Shown: positions 1 to 8,670, counted from the stretch's first letter. The stretch is 32,332 nt of DNA from Lysobacterales bacterium (GCA_029859505.1 JAOUCZ010000016.1:1-32332); one strand, 5' to 3'. Numbers and translations are program-made. The notes: a model not told the origin generated them from the letters alone.

Positions 1-31
1 AAAAGGATGATGATGGGGGGGGTGAATAAAA

Positions 32-1150
32 GTGTTTAATTTCCCGGAAAAACAATCGTTAATGTACGCAATGCTGTTGGCTAGCTTGCTGGTCTCACCT
101 GTGGCCCTGTCGGATTCACCATCGGAAGCGTCTGCATTACCCGGTAATCAGTCCAGAGAGGAATCTAAAACCGAACCTATCAGCACTGATAGTTTCGAAT
201 CGGAAGACAAGCATTCTGAAAAACCCACAGATGAGGATGTCCCAGCCGAGGCCTCTGAATCCGGGCTGGACAGAACCAAGGCGTCGGTAGACAGCAAGGT
301 ACTGCGTGCCTCCCAATGGGTTGATGGCTTCTTCGACGATCCCAATAATCTCGCTGAGTCCACCAGTACTCAGTTTCGTATTCGTCCGGAGTTTTATTAC
401 CGCCAGGAACAGGGTTCTAAATTCAAGTTTAGGGCTTCGGTAAAGATCCGTCTGCCAAACACGGGCGGGAAGGTGAGTTTTATTGCCGGAACCGATGAAA
501 ACATCGAAGATTCGGGCGACTCTGATGGCGATGACGACGATGACTCCGTGGTTGGTCTGCAGTTTTTCCTTAAAGATTCAATCAAATGGAATATGAGTCT
601 CACTGCCGGTGTTAAGTTTAACGAGTTTGCAGGCTTTGTCGGGCCCCGTTTCCGCTATCGAACGGCCATGGGTGAAAACTCGTCCATGCGTTTCACACAG
701 ACATTTCGCTGGCAGACCAATAATTATTGGGATATAGGCTCACGCCTGGATCTGAATTTCGTATTAAGTGACCGGTTCTTCTTTCGTCAGACGGTTTACG
801 GCCGTTGGCGTGGGGAGGAAAGCGATGAAAAAGGTTACCGCACCCGGTTGAGCAGTGTGCTGTCACAAAAGCTTACCTACACTACAGGTCTTCAATATGA
901 TTTCTCCACCATCTTTCATACCAAACCGGATAACCATGTAGATAAATACACGTTGGCCCTCCGGTTTCGTCAAAGAACCAGCCGTGAATGGCTTTACTAT
1001 GAAATTGTTCCCCAGGTGTCTTTCGAAGATCAATTTGACTACGACGCAAATCTTGGTATTCGTCTGAGGGTGGAAATGTTTTTTGGCGGCAACAAAACCA
1101 GTGATTTCTGGAAACGGACTGCGGAAGATGATGAGGATTTCCGCTGGTAA
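32..1150 (+). CDS. Secreted outer-membrane beta-barrel-like protein, function unknown
   Basis: I do not recognise a named family. The protein begins with a signal peptide: Lys near the N-terminus, a hydrophobic run at about residues 10-25, and likely cleavage after VALS. A low-complexity Ser/Glu/Asp/Pro-rich stretch follows to about residue 90. The remainder has alternating polar and aromatic or hydrophobic residues in strands, such as FRIRPEFYYR, and ends in an aromatic residue (FRW), as outer-membrane barrels often do. An insert of nearly pure Asp/Gly/Ser (about residues 159-171) looks like a surface loop and might bind a divalent cation; that is inference. The start used is GTG at 32, nine bases after a G-run, because it supplies the positively charged n-region. 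An in-frame ATG at 62 is the alternative. The gene stands alone, 114 bp before the SDR gene. Confidence is high that it is coding and moderate for the barrel. Confidence 0.7.
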   Translation: MFNFPEKQSLMYAMLLASLLVSPVALSDSPSEASALPGNQSREESKTEPISTDSFESEDKHSEKPTDEDVPAEASESGLDRTKASVDSKVLRASQWVDGFFDDPNNLAESTSTQFRIRPEFYYRQEQGSKFKFRASVKIRLPNTGGKVSFIAGTDENIEDSGDSDGDDDDDSVVGLQFFLKDSIKWNMSLTAGVKFNEFAGFVGPRFRYRTAMGENSSMRFTQTFRWQTNNYWDIGSRLDLNFVLSDRFFFRQTVYGRWRGEESDEKGYRTRLSSVLSQKLTYTTGLQYDFSTIFHTKPDNHVDKYTLALRFRQRTSREWLYYEIVPQVSFEDQFDYDANLGIRLRVEMFFGGNKTSDFWKRTAEDDEDFRW

Positions 1151-1264
1151 AGAAGATCAAGGGCCTTCAACTATTGCGCGAACTGATCGTCCGGTCTTTA
1201 ATTCGATGGTTGTAGGTTAGGCTAATACGTTAGGGGCCACTCAAATAACTTAACGGGAAGAATA

Positions 1265-2041
1265 ATGTTGGAAAATCTATTTTCACTGACCGGCAAAGTT
1301 GCCGTTGTCACTGGCGGTTCCCGGGGTATCGGTGCAATGATTGCACGTGGTTTTCTCGAGAGTGGCGTCAAAACCTATATTACATCACGCAAACTCGATG
1401 AGTTGCAGGTTACGGCCAAAGAGTTTTCTGAAATCGGAGAATGTGTCGCTATTCAGTCCGATCTCTCGACAATGGATGGCGTAAAGGCTTTTGCAGACGC
1501 AATAAAGGTGAAGGAACCGCAAGTTCACATCCTGGTAAACAATGCAGGTGCAAGTTGGGGCGCTCCCATTGATGAGTACCCCGAGTCTGGTTGGGACAAG
1601 GTGATGGATCTGAATGTCAAATCTGTCTTTTTTCTGACACAGCAACTATTGCCGGTCTTGCGTGCAGCAGGAACTCATGAAGACCCGGCCAGGGTGATTA
1701 ATATCTCATCCATCAATGGTCTGGCCAACCCTACAATGCCTGTTTATGCCTACTCGGCCAGCAAGGCGGCGGTGATTCATATGACACATCACCTCGCAGC
1801 AGATCTTGCCAGGGAGAATATTAACGTTAACGGTATCGCACCCGGGATTTTTCCCAGCAAAATGACGGCTGGTATATTGAACCAGTTTGAGAAACAACTA
1901 TTAGCAAAAGTCCCACGGGGCCGGATTGGTGAACCGGAGGATATGGCAGGTACAGCCATTTACCTGGCGTCCAGGGCCTCAGCATGGGTAGTTGGCCATA
2001 CGATAGTTCTGGATGGCGGGGTGATTACTGCCGCTGGTTGA
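1265..2041 (+). CDS. SDR-family NAD(P)H-dependent oxidoreductase, RhlG-like
   Basis: This is a classical short-chain dehydrogenase/reductase of 258 residues, the usual length. The Rossmann motif TGGSRGIG lies at 16-23, NNAG at 92-95, an Asn at 117 (LNVKS), catalytic Ser at 148/149, and Tyr163 and Lys167 in YSASK. The C-terminal LDGG motif is present. Arg41 after the second strand fits an NADPH preference, which is inference. Overall wording, including NNAGASWGAPIDEYP and IAPGIFPSKMT, resembles RhlG-type 3-oxoacyl reductases more than housekeeping FabG. No acyl-carrier protein or fatty-acid gene is adjacent, so the substrate is unknown. The start is ATG with GGGAAG seven bases upstream. The gene ends in a shared hairpin against the convergent neighbour. 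Confidence 0.88.
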   Translation: MLENLFSLTGKVAVVTGGSRGIGAMIARGFLESGVKTYITSRKLDELQVTAKEFSEIGECVAIQSDLSTMDGVKAFADAIKVKEPQVHILVNNAGASWGAPIDEYPESGWDKVMDLNVKSVFFLTQQLLPVLRAAGTHEDPARVINISSINGLANPTMPVYAYSASKAAVIHMTHHLAADLARENINVNGIAPGIFPSKMTAGILNQFEKQLLAKVPRGRIGEPEDMAGTAIYLASRASAWVVGHTIVLDGGVITAAG

Positions 2042-2050
2042 GCGGTCTGT

Positions 2051-2073
2051 CCGGCCCCTCGAGTCGGGGCCGG
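2051..2073. terminator. Hairpin between convergent genes
   Basis: CCGGCCCC (2051-2058) and GGGGCCGG (2066-2073) form a perfect 8-bp stem around a 7-base loop. It lies in the 47-bp gap between the SDR gene and the leftward 320-residue gene, so it probably terminates both. The rightward flank is only moderately T-rich (TCTTATC). Confidence 0.6.
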
Positions 2074-2088
2074 TCTTATCAAAACGGA

Positions 2089-3051
2089 TTAACGCCTGCC
2101 AAATTGTGGTCCGGTATTACCAGAGTCGTAGTATCCCTGTGTCATTGCGTGGGAGACATAAGCGGCCAGTTGTGTGGCTGGCCCTTCTCCCGGCCGTGGC
2201 GGAACAAGTGGCTTCGGCGTGGGGGGAGCAGCATATTTGTTTCGGCTGATGTCAGTCTTACCCTTGATGACGCCATCGGCATAAGCCTTTTGAATAACAC
2301 TCTTTACCGCTTCGGGCATGTTGGTTTTGACAGAGGTAATGTACTTGGCTGTTTCACTCTGGACGACCAGGAGACGTTCGGACATGGATTCCAGGTAATC
2401 CTTGATGCTCCAAATTGCGACATTGAGGCTTGAGGCAGCCTGCTGGACCTTGAAAACCGAAGTGGGATAGGTAATTGCATCATCGAATGAACTGATGTTT
2501 GCGGGTAAGGTTTGAGTATATTTGCCGATAGACTTGTACTGCTTGATAGTCTGTTCAATAAATTTGATGGCCTCTGTGTCGCTGGTGAAAAATTTGGAAA
2601 GTTCAGCTCCGGATTTTGCTGCAATTTGCTTGTCCGCCTCCGAGATACTCCGGGCATGTAACTCGTCTCTTGCTGCATTGGCTCCAACCCCTGCCAGAGC
2701 CGTAATAATACTTCCCACTACTGGCACCGGAATCTTGTCTGCCAGGGTGTTGAGTACTTTTTCACCGATGGTGACAAGGTCGCTGGCAACATCAGAACGA
2801 TTTGCGAAATACAGCTTAACTTCCCTTTTGATTTTGGCCTTGTAAGTTACTTTGAAAGCGTCGGCCTTTTTCTTTCGAAGTTTTGAATAGGTGTCCTTAC
2901 CGATGTCGATATAACCAGTGACAACACCCATATTTGATCGGGCCATCTTGTCAAAAAGCCCTTTAATACCATCAGCCCAGGCATCTGCGTAATACTCTTC
3001 CAGCCCGTCTGCGATTGTTTTAACCGCAGCTTCATTCAATTTATACATCAT
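2089..3051 (-). CDS. Unrecognised 320-residue helical protein with hydrophobic Gly/Ala segment and Pro-rich tail
   Basis: I do not recognise the family. There is no signal peptide. The first 100 residues look helical and Lys-rich. Residues 107-127 (IPVPVVGSIITALAGVGANAA) form the only hydrophobic stretch and could insert in a membrane. The middle again looks helical. A Pro-rich linker at about 274-290 (PPTPKPLVPPRPGEG) leads to a short Gly/Gln/Tyr-rich tail ending QFGRR. The start is ATG at 3051, with AAGGAG twelve bases upstream; a second ATG follows immediately. It is a single-gene unit, convergent with the SDR gene. A pore-forming or secreted effector would fit the layout of helical body, hydrophobic hairpin and tail. 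No motif proves it, so no function is assigned. Confidence 0.75.
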   Translation of the reverse strand: MMYKLNEAAVKTIADGLEEYYADAWADGIKGLFDKMARSNMGVVTGYIDIGKDTYSKLRKKKADAFKVTYKAKIKREVKLYFANRSDVASDLVTIGEKVLNTLADKIPVPVVGSIITALAGVGANAARDELHARSISEADKQIAAKSGAELSKFFTSDTEAIKFIEQTIKQYKSIGKYTQTLPANISSFDDAITYPTSVFKVQQAASSLNVAIWSIKDYLESMSERLLVVQSETAKYITSVKTNMPEAVKSVIQKAYADGVIKGKTDISRNKYAAPPTPKPLVPPRPGEGPATQLAAYVSHAMTQGYYDSGNTGPQFGRR

Positions 3052-3287
3052 AAAAAATACTTACTCCTTGCTTTGTCTAGCTTCATTTATGGTTACATGC
3101 CGAACTTGGGTCAGGCATGAAATTTGTATTATCCGGGTTGCTCAAAGAAGCGCGGGTTCATACTCAGAGTAGCTGGCGCAACGGCTTTAAGCAAACTTGA
3201 AGCAGATAAATGGGGTTATCCGGGGATTAGAATTATCTATAGAGGTTCAAGCGAGGGGCAAGAAATGTGGCAAGGTGCTTGGAAGTT

Positions 3288-3905
3288 TTATCCACCAGAC
3301 TCCCTGATCAACGACCTCTGTACATGTGGATCCTCCTGCATATGAGTCATGAATCTTCGCAGGTTGGGATAGGGATCAAGACCGCCAACGAGGAAATCAA
3401 TCCAGCGAACCATCGCATAGGCATAGGCATCCACCAGTGTTCGTCTGCCAAGAACAATATGTTCTGTATCACCAACCTGATCCTCCAGCACCCTTGAAAC
3501 ACGATGAATGCGATTTTCCGCGGCGGCCTTGACCGCTGCAATAGACTGCTCATCATCCTCTGTCGTATAGCGTCCGGGATTGAACCAGACCGCGAAGGCA
3601 GGATGAAAATCACCAGTTAAGAACGCGATCCAACGATCAATATCAAACCATTCAAAGATACCCTTGCCAACCAGTTTCCCTTCCGGATTCAGGGCGCAGA
3701 AATATTGCAATATGGCATCGACCTGGGTTTTATATTCACCGTTGTTCATTTCAAGCACCGGGACGCTGCCCAGCGGATTGATACTCAGAAAATAGTCACC
3801 TGGATTCTGCAGGTCAACTTTTCGCAGATCGAGCTTGATATCCAGCCATTCGGCAACAATGATCGGCGCCAGTGAACAGGTGCCGGGTGTGTAGAACAAT
3901 TTCAT
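3288..3905 (-). CDS. Glutathione S-transferase, beta class
   Basis: The 205-residue protein matches cytosolic bacterial beta-class GSTs in length and layout. The N-terminal thioredoxin-like domain starts MKLFYTPGTCSLAP, where Cys10 is the family's mixed-disulfide cysteine. NPLGSVPVLE carries the cis-Pro (Pro49). An all-helical C-terminal domain contains the usual LVDAYAYAMVRW segment. Two departures are seen. The usual CSLAPHI reads CSLAPII, and the Glu/Asp-Ser glutathione-binding pair before helix 3 is replaced by Gln-Val-Asp (61-63). Glutathione binding may therefore be altered. The start is ATG, preceded by GGGAAAA. It is a single gene, with no obvious operon partner; the role is presumably detoxification or thiol chemistry in the cytoplasm. 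Confidence 0.85.
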   Translation of the reverse strand: MKLFYTPGTCSLAPIIVAEWLDIKLDLRKVDLQNPGDYFLSINPLGSVPVLEMNNGEYKTQVDAILQYFCALNPEGKLVGKGIFEWFDIDRWIAFLTGDFHPAFAVWFNPGRYTTEDDEQSIAAVKAAAENRIHRVSRVLEDQVGDTEHIVLGRRTLVDAYAYAMVRWIDFLVGGLDPYPNLRRFMTHMQEDPHVQRSLIRESGG

Positions 3906-4056
3906 ACTTTTCCCGAATGCTTCTTTTATTTGGCAGGCGATGTTGTCAGTGAGTCTTCACTTACCACCGTGATAAAGGAACCAAGCTACAATATAAACCG
4001 TCAAATTTGCAAGTTATTGCGGCCATAGGAATTAGGTGTCGAAGGAGAGGGTCGTA

Positions 4057-7000
4057 TTAATCTTTTTTTGAAAGTGGTGCCAGATCCATTGCGGATCTCT
4101 CAGAATTGACTCTTTCAAGTTGCAGGTTTTCCAACACTCTGAAATCCGGCGTATTACGGATTTCATCAAAAGCTGGATGCAGTAGCTCACGTGGGTCATT
4201 GGGACCGACGCTGATCAAGCGCTTGAGTTCAGATAAAGCTTCACCTGTCTTACCTTCCATTGCATTTAACCTGGCCATGGCCCTTGAATACTCGAAGTTA
4301 TATAAGCGGCCGTGATCGGTGCGTATATTGACCGCGTTCGTTTCAAGATCCGCAAATTTCCTGTACATTTCCTGATTGCCGAGTTTCTTGTAAGCAACGG
4401 CCAATGACAGGGCCGGGCTTTCATTCTGGGCAAAATTCGCGACAAACGTACGGGTGAACACTTCAAGATTCTGTGCATCTTTCTCAAGCAGGTCCACGGT
4501 ACTCTGCCAGTCCCGGAGCATGACATAGGCGTAGGAAGAAATGATCCGTCGCCCGTAGTCAATTTCGGGGTTCCATTCCTGTGTGTTTTTTAAGAGCTGC
4601 AGCGATTCTTCACGATCCGGTGCAAGCACGTATTTCCAGTGTGTTTTTCCGCCCGGTGATTCCAATGCCCGCTCGGTTTCACCGATTGCGTACCATGCCT
4701 TAGTCAGGAAATTTCTGGCCCAGTAATTGTCGGGATCAAGCTTGAGAAGCGCTTGAAATATCGGAATGGCTTTTGAAGGTTGTCCCCGCAAATTAAGCAA
4801 CCATAAAGCTTCCATGAGTTTTACATCAGGCAAACCCGGGTATCGAAGTTTCATTTCGTCTATCGTCGTTTCCGCTTCACCCCATCGATCCGGAATAAAT
4901 TGAAGGAACAAGACCTGCATTGTTAACGCTTCCACGGATAGTGGTTCGATTTCAATCGCTCTATCAAGGTGAGTAAGGACCTCGCTCCAGGCAACCAGGA
5001 AGTCCATTTTGTGAATACCCAGGGCCATATGGGCAGTGTAGAGGTTCGGGTTCAGGGATATTGCCGTTTCATAGGCCTTGAGTCTTTCCGGGTCTGCAGC
5101 GATCAAGAGACCGCCGCGCAACACCCATGCTTCAGCATTTTCCGGGTCGATGGCCAGTGCCCTGTCCAGGTGAGGTTGGGCCAGGGCACGCGATTCTGTT
5201 AACCAGTCATCCTGGTAGTAACCGGAGAAACTGGTAAGTTTTTCATAGGCTTCAGCCATTCCAACGTGAGCGGAAACAAAATCCGGGTCTATTGCCAGGG
5301 CACTCTCAAGTTTGTCCAGTGCCTCCACCAGTGATGCCTTTGTTCCCTCGTGGATCAGCGCACGTGCCTTGAGGTAAAGCGTGTAGGCATCGATATCATC
5401 GGATACCGGCGGTGCCACGACCATGGTTTGGCCAGCGTCGCCGCCATTACCCAGGGACTGGTTTGTGAGCCGTACAATTTCTGATTGAAAATCTCCAAAA
5501 TTACCCTGGGAGCCCTGGTAGTCTTGCTGCCATATCTCAGTGCCATTGACGGTATCGGTCAGGCGGGTTGATATTTTCAGCTCCTCGCCCGTGAGGCTCA
5601 CGGTTCCCTCCAGAACATGGGATACCTGGAGAATCTCACCGATCTCCTGCCTGGAGGCATTCCACTGTTCGAAATAGTCAGAAGACTGCCTGCCGATGAC
5701 CCGTGCCTCCGGCATGGTTGACAGGGCGCTTCGAATTTCTTCGGCCAGACCATCTGCCAGGTAGGTGTTATCGACAGTGCCCTCGAGCTTGAACGGCATC
5801 ACGGCGATTGATTTCGATAATACGTCCGGCGCATGGCCGATGCCGGAGCGCTGGCCGTTTAACCAGACGCCGGCGACAACCGCCAACAACCCGAGCAAAC
5901 CAAGTGCCGGCCGATAACGCCGGGGTACCAGGCTGTCTATCCAGAGTAGAAACCTTTTCCGTAAGGGAATGGCGCGTGCTGAGTACACGCTGACCGGGCT
6001 GGCGACATTCCTTAGTTCATGCTTCCCAAGGTATTGGAATTGCACCTGACCGGTTTCCTCAAATTCATCACGGACCTGCTGGGTAAAACATATTCCACTC
6101 GAACCTGCCAACTCGGTGAGGCGTATCGCAACGTTTACCGGTTCACCAATAAATTGACCACCGCTCACCAGCACTTCGCCTGAGTGGATGCCAATACGAA
6201 ACACCGGATCCATGTGTTCTGTGTCAGGCCCTGACAGTTCTGAAAGACTCTGTATATCCAGTGCTGCCTCGATGGCACTGATACCGTCATGAAACTCTGC
6301 CAGTGTGCGCTCACCGGCATTCCAGACCAATCTTCCATTATGTTTGCTGATCGCTTTTTCAATGACGGCAAGACCGGTTCTGATCCGCTTGATGGCACCC
6401 GCCGAATCAGTCTTCAGCATGAAGGCGTACTCTGCACAACTAACTGCAAGAACGCCTGCAAATCGTTTCTCGGAATGAGCCGGAATTGTGTCCGCCTCAT
6501 TAGGCATGGGGAACACTGTAGGCAGCATTCTTGATAGGTTGTCGATCCCCCAGCCTCCGGAATCCGGGCTTTGAGCAGGTGCTGCAAACTCGGCGAGTGA
6601 TTTCTTCTCCAGGATTTTGATGTGCTGCCGTTGAATGGATATCCAACCGGACTTTTCCCATGCACGTAACTGACGGTTAACCGCCTCGCGGTTTACTCCC
6701 ATCATGCGCGCCAGGTCAGACTGAACAATATGTAACTCGGGAATACCATCGTCACTGGCGACAGTTCCCGATATCACAAGCAAGCGTTTGGCAAGGCGGC
6801 TGGGGAGCTTGTAGAGAGCGGTGTCTTCGAGTGTTTCGGTGGTATCCCTCAAATGTTCACAAAGCAGGGAAAATACACGGAAACATAACTCAGGGTTGGA
6901 TTGAAGGTGTTCGATAAAAAGTGAGCGTTCCAGTCGGAAGAGTTTGCTTTTGCATGCAGCGGTTGCCTCCACCCGCCGGGGACCGAAATCCAGCACGCCC

Positions 7001-7254
7001 ACTTCTCCAAAAACATCACCGGTATGGAATTCATCCAGGATCATTTCCTTACCATCATCCGCCCGTACTTCGATAACGATGCGGCCGGACAGTACCCCCC
7101 ACAATGCATCCGCACGGTCACCTTTTTGAAAGAGTATTTCGTTGGCGCCGAGTGATTTTTCAGTGGCAGACGCGGCGATATTCTCTATCAGTCCCGAATC
7201 GAGACCGGAGAACAGATGGCTGTTTTCAATAACCTGGTGAATCCGGTTGGGCAA
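4057..7254 (-). CDS. Chimeric membrane regulator: CRP-type cNMP domain, HTH, degenerate class III cyclase, TM helix, TolB-N-like domain, TPRs
   Basis: In order, this 1065-residue protein has a cyclic-nucleotide-binding fold (about 12-130), a CRP-type winged HTH (about 150-215), a class III nucleotide-cyclase domain (about 262-425), one membrane helix (about 448-465), a TolB-N-like domain (about 480-600) and TPR-like repeats (about 620-1000). In the sensor, FGE with Glu84 and Arg94 align with the CRP residues that hold cAMP, but the adjacent Ser is Val95. The recognition helix has Arg189, Glu190 and Arg194, matching the three base-reading residues of CRP. In the cyclase, the first metal Asp is Ser272 and the second Asp is Glu315. 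Asn374 and Arg378 are kept. Catalysis is thus doubtful. The start is TTG with GGAG seven bases upstream. The C-terminal part is probably periplasmic. The gene is divergent from 7490-8644. Domain calls are firm; the signal sensed is unknown. Confidence 0.88.
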   Translation of the reverse strand: MPNRIHQVIENSHLFSGLDSGLIENIAASATEKSLGANEILFQKGDRADALWGVLSGRIVIEVRADDGKEMILDEFHTGDVFGEVGVLDFGPRRVEATAACKSKLFRLERSLFIEHLQSNPELCFRVFSLLCEHLRDTTETLEDTALYKLPSRLAKRLLVISGTVASDDGIPELHIVQSDLARMMGVNREAVNRQLRAWEKSGWISIQRQHIKILEKKSLAEFAAPAQSPDSGGWGIDNLSRMLPTVFPMPNEADTIPAHSEKRFAGVLAVSCAEYAFMLKTDSAGAIKRIRTGLAVIEKAISKHNGRLVWNAGERTLAEFHDGISAIEAALDIQSLSELSGPDTEHMDPVFRIGIHSGEVLVSGGQFIGEPVNVAIRLTELAGSSGICFTQQVRDEFEETGQVQFQYLGKHELRNVASPVSVYSARAIPLRKRFLLWIDSLVPRRYRPALGLLGLLAVVAGVWLNGQRSGIGHAPDVLSKSIAVMPFKLEGTVDNTYLADGLAEEIRSALSTMPEARVIGRQSSDYFEQWNASRQEIGEILQVSHVLEGTVSLTGEELKISTRLTDTVNGTEIWQQDYQGSQGNFGDFQSEIVRLTNQSLGNGGDAGQTMVVAPPVSDDIDAYTLYLKARALIHEGTKASLVEALDKLESALAIDPDFVSAHVGMAEAYEKLTSFSGYYQDDWLTESRALAQPHLDRALAIDPENAEAWVLRGGLLIAADPERLKAYETAISLNPNLYTAHMALGIHKMDFLVAWSEVLTHLDRAIEIEPLSVEALTMQVLFLQFIPDRWGEAETTIDEMKLRYPGLPDVKLMEALWLLNLRGQPSKAIPIFQALLKLDPDNYWARNFLTKAWYAIGETERALESPGGKTHWKYVLAPDREESLQLLKNTQEWNPEIDYGRRIISSYAYVMLRDWQSTVDLLEKDAQNLEVFTRTFVANFAQNESPALSLAVAYKKLGNQEMYRKFADLETNAVNIRTDHGRLYNFEYSRAMARLNAMEGKTGEALSELKRLISVGPNDPRELLHPAFDEIRNTPDFRVLENLQLERVNSERSAMDLAPLSKKD

Positions 7255-7340
7255 TGCTAACTCCGTTTTATCGCAAATAAGAGTTGTATATCTACCTGTT
7301 TTTTGTGTTCTTTCTATTAGTAAAGCATATTTTTAGCTAG

Positions 7341-7362
7341 TTCTGTGCGGTTCCGCACAGAA
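7341..7362. promoter_or_regulatory. Perfect 22-bp dyad with CRP-family geometry (candidate operator)
   Basis: TTCTGTGCGG and CCGCACAGAA are exact reverse complements separated by TT. Inside lies TGTGC-N6-GCACA, the same spacing and half-site frame as the CRP consensus TGTGA-N6-TCACA. It sits in the divergent intergenic region, 87 bp upstream of the CRP-HTH chimera and about 128 bp upstream of the rightward secreted-protein gene. It most likely binds the adjacent regulator, whose recognition helix has CRP's Arg-Glu-Arg set. An ordinary CRP protein is the alternative reader. Confidence 0.65.
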
Positions 7363-7489
7363 AGTCAATATCACATTGGGCAGACTGTTTGGCATTGTCG
7401 CAGCCAGCAAGCGGCTTATTTGCTTCATGGTTGTGCTGCATTAAATCCTAATGGCAGGGATGCGTTGTTAAACAGAACGGGTGAGAGAA

Positions 7490-8644
7490 ATGACTGAATC
7501 AATCAATACACAAAGTTCATATCGAGTAATGAAAATATTGGCCAGCCTGGCCATTGTTTATGGCCTGGGCGTCGTCATGCTGATGCCGTTTACCGGAGAT
7601 GGTGCAAGTTTGAGTCCCATCTCTGCAGCCTCTGCGGCCCCCAACTGTGATGAGGACGGTGACTTACATCTTAAGGACAGCCGCAAGTGCAAGGGCGATG
7701 ACTACGACGATAGTGATCCTTGCGTTCCCGATGATCAAGCTGAGGCATGTGGTTCTGGAGGTACTGGTGGTGGCGATCTCGGTTCAGCCATTGCGATGGA
7801 TTGCACTCTTGAGGTTTCCTGGGGTGATACGGATGACGAAGGTGATGCGCTTCCCGACACAATCAAGGGTGACGGCCTCGGTGATTATTCCGATGCCGTG
7901 GACAAGGTTAATTGTAATATCAGCGGTCCTTCCACCCCATGGCCGATCTATTTGGGTATGGGTACCAAGGGCAGACCGGAAAACTCCGTACGCAAGGTTG
8001 ATGTGTATCTTGGTAGACCTGAAGATACTAAGCCTATGAGTGATTATTTACCCGCTTACCTTTTTCAAGAAGCAACCGAAGACCCTAACAATACGAACTG
8101 GCCGGATATGGACAAAATGGAACTAATAGCCCTGAATATACGGCCTTACCGGGATGACCCCCTACAAACAGCGGATGGTATTCACCTTCTTCCATGGAAA
8201 AATGAGCCATACGAAATGGGCATGAACTTTAGAATTCCAGGATCATCCGATCGTTTTAGCGTCAGCATTGCCAGCGAGTGGTATCCAGGCAACGAAAGCT
8301 TCACCGGTCTCTCATGCGAAACCGGAGGAACTCAACCCGCTATTCTTGCCGGGGCACCAGATGGTCCAATGAAAGATGTATCGGTTTACCCGTGGATAGA
8401 TGGTAATGATGATGGTCTTGCCGATGGTTACACTGTCACAACTGGCACAATAACACTGGACCCGCCTGATATTGAAGGTAACTACGCAGAAGGGGCTCCA
8501 CCCGTAACGCCCGGATTCAGGTATGCGGCGGTTTGTTCCTCAGCCGGTCCTGATGCACCTTGCGGCAACCCAAAGGCACCAGATAAATGTAACTTTCTTG
8601 GTTACGTGAAAGTCCAGTTCACGATGCATGCGAAAGTGAAGTGA
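7490..8644 (+). CDS. Secreted Asp/Cys-rich protein with MopE-like metal-binding stretch, function unknown
   Basis: The 384-residue product has a signal anchor or signal peptide (hydrophobic 15-33, possible cleavage near ASAA at 47-50). Next comes a Cys/Asp-rich stretch, DEDGD at 54-58 followed by KGDDYDDSDPC at about 68-78. It resembles the D-x-DGD...D-DD-D-P repeats of MopE-type metal-binding proteins. Further acidic loops occur (GDTDDEGD; DGNDDGLADGY at about 302-312). The rest looks like a beta-rich extracellular domain of a kind I do not recognise. ATG at 7490, with GAGAG just upstream, is preferred over GTG at 7481. It is divergent from the CRP-cyclase-TPR regulator and shares its palindrome, so it is a plausible target of that protein. 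A calcium or other metal role is inference. Confidence 0.72.
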   Translation: MTESINTQSSYRVMKILASLAIVYGLGVVMLMPFTGDGASLSPISAASAAPNCDEDGDLHLKDSRKCKGDDYDDSDPCVPDDQAEACGSGGTGGGDLGSAIAMDCTLEVSWGDTDDEGDALPDTIKGDGLGDYSDAVDKVNCNISGPSTPWPIYLGMGTKGRPENSVRKVDVYLGRPEDTKPMSDYLPAYLFQEATEDPNNTNWPDMDKMELIALNIRPYRDDPLQTADGIHLLPWKNEPYEMGMNFRIPGSSDRFSVSIASEWYPGNESFTGLSCETGGTQPAILAGAPDGPMKDVSVYPWIDGNDDGLADGYTVTTGTITLDPPDIEGNYAEGAPPVTPGFRYAAVCSSAGPDAPCGNPKAPDKCNFLGYVKVQFTMHAKVK

Positions 8645-8670
8645 AATAGTTTTTAAAGCATGGCCAGGGA

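Noticed and set aside
1984-2433. 149-codon rightward open frame bridging the SDR end and the 320-residue gene
   Set aside because: It overlaps both real genes in shadow frames and runs through the terminator hairpin.
3124-3345. 73-codon rightward open frame upstream of and overlapping the GST gene end
   Set aside because: TTG start without ribosome site, 58-bp antisense overlap with the GST C-terminus, and no recognisable sequence. Treated as chance.
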